A DNA stretch of 64,000 bases from NCBI RefSeq assembly GCF_037975245.1, contig NC_092564.1, forward strand, positions 27,012,984-27,076,983. The letters run 5' to 3'. The stretch's first letter is position 1; each line of letters opens with the position of its first letter. The notes under the pieces were generated by a model that saw nothing but the letters and a program-made list of their open reading frames with translations, was not told where the DNA came from and searched no databases. The position numbers and the translations under genes were made by a program. Positions 60,985 to 64,000 of this stretch are shown piece after piece. The stretch comes from Apostichopus japonicus. Taxonomy: Eukaryota > Echinodermata > Holothuroidea > Aspidochirotida > Stichopodidae.

Positions 60985-63180
60985 CGACGTGTGTGCATAT
61001 ATGGAATGAACACGATATATCTATTTATTGTCCAATTCGTCTTAAACCCTCATGTAAAGGAGAACGTGTAGACACGTTATAGGTATACATAATGCACTGC
61101 GCATATAGCTATATTTTAATCTCTTTATTGTGATCGTCAACCTGTGAGCATTCGATCGTTGCTTTACAGATCTCTATAAATTACGTTAATTCGCCTGAAG
61201 ATATCTTCAGTTGATCATCATTCCAAAGGTCATATTTTGGCCACTCAAGTAAATTCATATTGAGTTGGTTTCATAGTCATGACATTACTCGAGAGTGTTA
61301 GCCTTAAAGGTTTCCCTTGTGAATAAGATATTACCTACAAACTAAGAAATTTACATCACTCAGTCGTTTGGATGAAAGGATAAGCCTAAAAATCTTTGTC
61401 AAGCCACGAATGCAACTATATGTAGGATGACTTAAGTAATTGTGGAAAATAGGGAATGGTATTGTGACATCCTTTCCTTATGTCGTGAAATAGATTAAGA
61501 ATGGAAGCAAATAAACGTTGCCAAGAAAAAAGAAGCGTAAAGGCAAAGAATATAAAACTATACTGACGCCTTTGGAATAAACGTAGACAGGTGAGCCGAT
61601 GAAGCCACGTCTCTCCTGACCTTATTCCATCCCATCTTCTTAAGACTCATCCTTTCTCTCTTCTGGGTCTGAATGTTTGTTACCGGTTTTAGGCTACATA
61701 GCCTAAATGATTTTAACAAAGAATTCGTGAAAAAGAAATGTGTACATGTTTCATGAAATGCACAAATAACTTACGTTATTTTGACCAGTTCGGTTCTCTA
61801 AAACTATCCACCAACCCCGTTTCCCACTTGTCAACCATTGAAATTCATCCTTGTATATACATCGATGTATCATTTCATTCCATGTCTTCCATAAATCAAA
61901 GGTCTATTTGTCAATATTATCTATATGTATACCGTACTTTATACGGTATAAGGTAATTTCTTAGTGTAGCTCTAATGTAATAAAACGTCCCTCATGTAAA
62001 TGTTGAGTGTATGACTTCCAGGTATGATAAAGGAAAAGAAGCATATTATATTTACAGTACTCCCTATTGTTTCTCTGAGATTTAGGTTGATAATATATAT
62101 CTCTTTGCTAAAAACTAAAGCTAATTAGCTTTAATTTTCGAGTTTAATTCCAACCAGTCAAGAAGCATTTCTTGATGTCGTAACAATGTTCGCTTGGGCT
62201 TGCCATCAATAAACAAAAGTATCTAGGGCCAAATATTTTGGAAGCAAAGAAAGTCGCTAACTTATCCCTGGTTATATACAGCCATCTTTTAGTGAAAAAA
62301 AAGCATATAACGGGATGTTATACTTGACTGAACACATTGCAAAAATCCTCGGTGAGTTTGGAGATATGGAGCAACCTATAAGCTGCTGATGACTAAATGT
62401 TAATTATTCATTAATAGAATGTGAATTATGCAGCGGAATCTTTCGGATAATGTAACGGGAAGCGAATTCGATTTAACTCCAAATTTTGACCTCAGCTGTG
62501 TGGATAATTATCCAAAGGTAACACATCGGCAACGGAGATAATAGACAATAAATTTCAGTTAAAGAAAAAAGACAAGAAATATGACTAAGGAAGAACATGC
62601 AGAACCTTGAACAAGAAAATAAACTGACAAGTATACTGACGACAAAATATGACTATAAATATAAAGACATCCCGAAACGGTGGTCTGGAGTTGCATATAT
62701 CCTTACTCTAAATGATTCGCCCGTTTTTAAGTTTGTATCCATAGTATATTCTTTCCCTTCTTTCTGACACATCTGAGTGTCTTGTACATGCATGTATTCT
62801 AAGTAGTACAGAGATATCTGATTATATTATCACTGGCATAAAAAAACGCAGTCTTCCGAAAATATAAAGAAAACATAACAACTTTATAATCAACATCCGT
62901 CCTGCCTCAAGATACGGGATGAGATTACAGATTAATAAAAGAAGACCTTGTCAATACTTGGTATTGACGTCAATGGGACTAGCTCTACATGTATCCTCTT
63001 TATAGGCATGAGAGGAATAGATCAAATGACGCATGCGCAATTCAACATCCTGCAAAATCTAATATGCTGTAATACGATTCGTAGGCTTGAAGGCATTTTG
63101 GGGTTTATTTTAACAAAGATATGAATCATTGGAATCAGCTTGGATGTTTCCCTCAAGGAAGACTAGACGCTGATTATAAA

Positions 63181-63182
<2 letters not shown>

Positions 63183-63257
<75 letters not shown>

Positions 63258-63260
63258 ATT

Positions 63261-63294
<34 letters not shown>

Positions 63295-63306
63295 CGTGTG
63301 TGTGTG
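63183..63306. repeat. (AT)n followed by (TG)n microsatellite
   Basis: About 95 bp of TA dinucleotides with two TTTATA breaks, then about 30 bp of TG. Confidence 0.9.
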
Positions 63307-64000
63307 AATAACATCAATGCAAGTGAATGGCAGATGCATTCCACTCTTTTGTATCTGTACTATAGCCTTTACCGTAATCCGTCATAAAAGGTATTGAAAC
63401 TGCGCCACTATCAGCGAAGATACATCTAAGGAAATTGCATACCAATGGGTTAAATCTTTTCTTCAGTCAAAAGTCTTAAGTGTGTCATAATTGAACCCAT
63501 GCATTACCAAGCTTCTTTGTTGCTTATCTCATTCACATTAAACGATTCATCCCGTCTACTTCGAACAAGTATTCATTGCGACTAAGACATTGAATGCTGT
63601 ATTTGAACGTACGTTTCATACAGTTAGCCTATACGCCTGTTAAAAAAAATCAGCTTGATCGTGGACTGGAAATGGAATGTCGATCCTCCACTCAGGCCAC
63701 GGTTTACTCCCTCAATAATAAGAAAAAGGGTTGTTTAGAGGAACCATACAGCTGCCGTCAGGAGTAAAGTTCTGCTTCCATACCATTACTGAGATTTAAA
63801 TTATCTGGCTCCTTAAATGAGGAGAAAAATTTGTATTTGTCCCCGACCCCTCACATCACGAAGGCTGGCTAAGGGCCTGTTCCAGCCCCTCCCCTCCTCA
63901 CAGGGTATAACAAGCGATAAATAACTTAAGGATTCGAGTTAATTTGTCCCAAATGTATCAGCCTTTCACCCAGCAACGAATGAAGGTACTCACCGGCAGG

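Larger units (their letters stand above)
58491..64000. other. Intergenic DNA to the right edge
   Basis: Holds the SINE tail (60843), GAT/GAC repeats and the AT/TG array (63183). No coding exon is supported. A splice-donor-like CCG|GTGAGTACC on the minus strand lies at the extreme edge (63985-63998). Confidence 0.5.

Overview
The window looks like nuclear DNA from an animal. It is AT-rich and sparsely coding, with multi-kilobase introns bounded by GT/AG splice sites, long (AT)n arrays, minisatellites, tRNA-derived SINEs and small hAT-like transposons. Nothing looks bacterial: there are no operons, Shine-Dalgarno sites or dense ORFs. A marine invertebrate, perhaps a non-chordate deuterostome such as an echinoderm, is my best guess. 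That rests on general character only and is weakly held. Almost all open frames of 60-130 codons are chance frames; the real coding sequence is in short spliced exons.

Two protein-coding genes can be built exon by exon with matching splice phases. On the minus strand, 8938-15931, three coding exons give a 336-residue SLC10 (sodium/bile-acid cotransporter family) membrane protein. On the plus strand, 27429-53328, eleven small coding exons spread over 26 kb give a 408-residue, signal-peptide-bearing, very acidic protein. It most resembles secretogranin III, a helper protein of neuroendocrine dense-core granules. A TATA box sits 65 bp before its start codon. The two genes lie head to head with about 11 kb between them, and nothing links their functions.

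Layout: 1-8.9 kb is intergenic, with a tRNA-derived SINE near 6.7 kb and an AT/GGCTAT array at 8.3 kb. 8.9-15.9 kb is the SLC10-like gene, whose long intron holds a 46-bp minisatellite (14.03-14.92 kb). 16-27.4 kb is the shared upstream region, with a hAT-like element flanked by 8-bp direct repeats (17.05-17.70 kb) and further tandem repeats at 18.3, 21.0 and 24.7 kb. 27.4-53.3 kb is the secretogranin-like gene, with many (AT)n arrays, a second SINE family (34.8 kb) and a nested pair of hAT-like elements (50.24-51.46 kb) in its introns. 53.3-64 kb is downstream DNA with a roughly 145-bp satellite whose units carry a DR1-type nuclear-receptor motif (57.9-58.5 kb), an orphan SINE tail (60.8 kb) and an (AT)n/(TG)n array (63.2 kb).

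I found no RNA gene I believe to be functional, no CRISPR array, no viral gene and no gene cluster that would be a new system. The points most worth following are the SLC10 protein with altered sodium-site residues, the invertebrate secretogranin-III-like gene with its tandem splice acceptor, the nested hAT-like family and the DR1 satellite. Family assignments rest on motif recognition from memory, since no search could be run.
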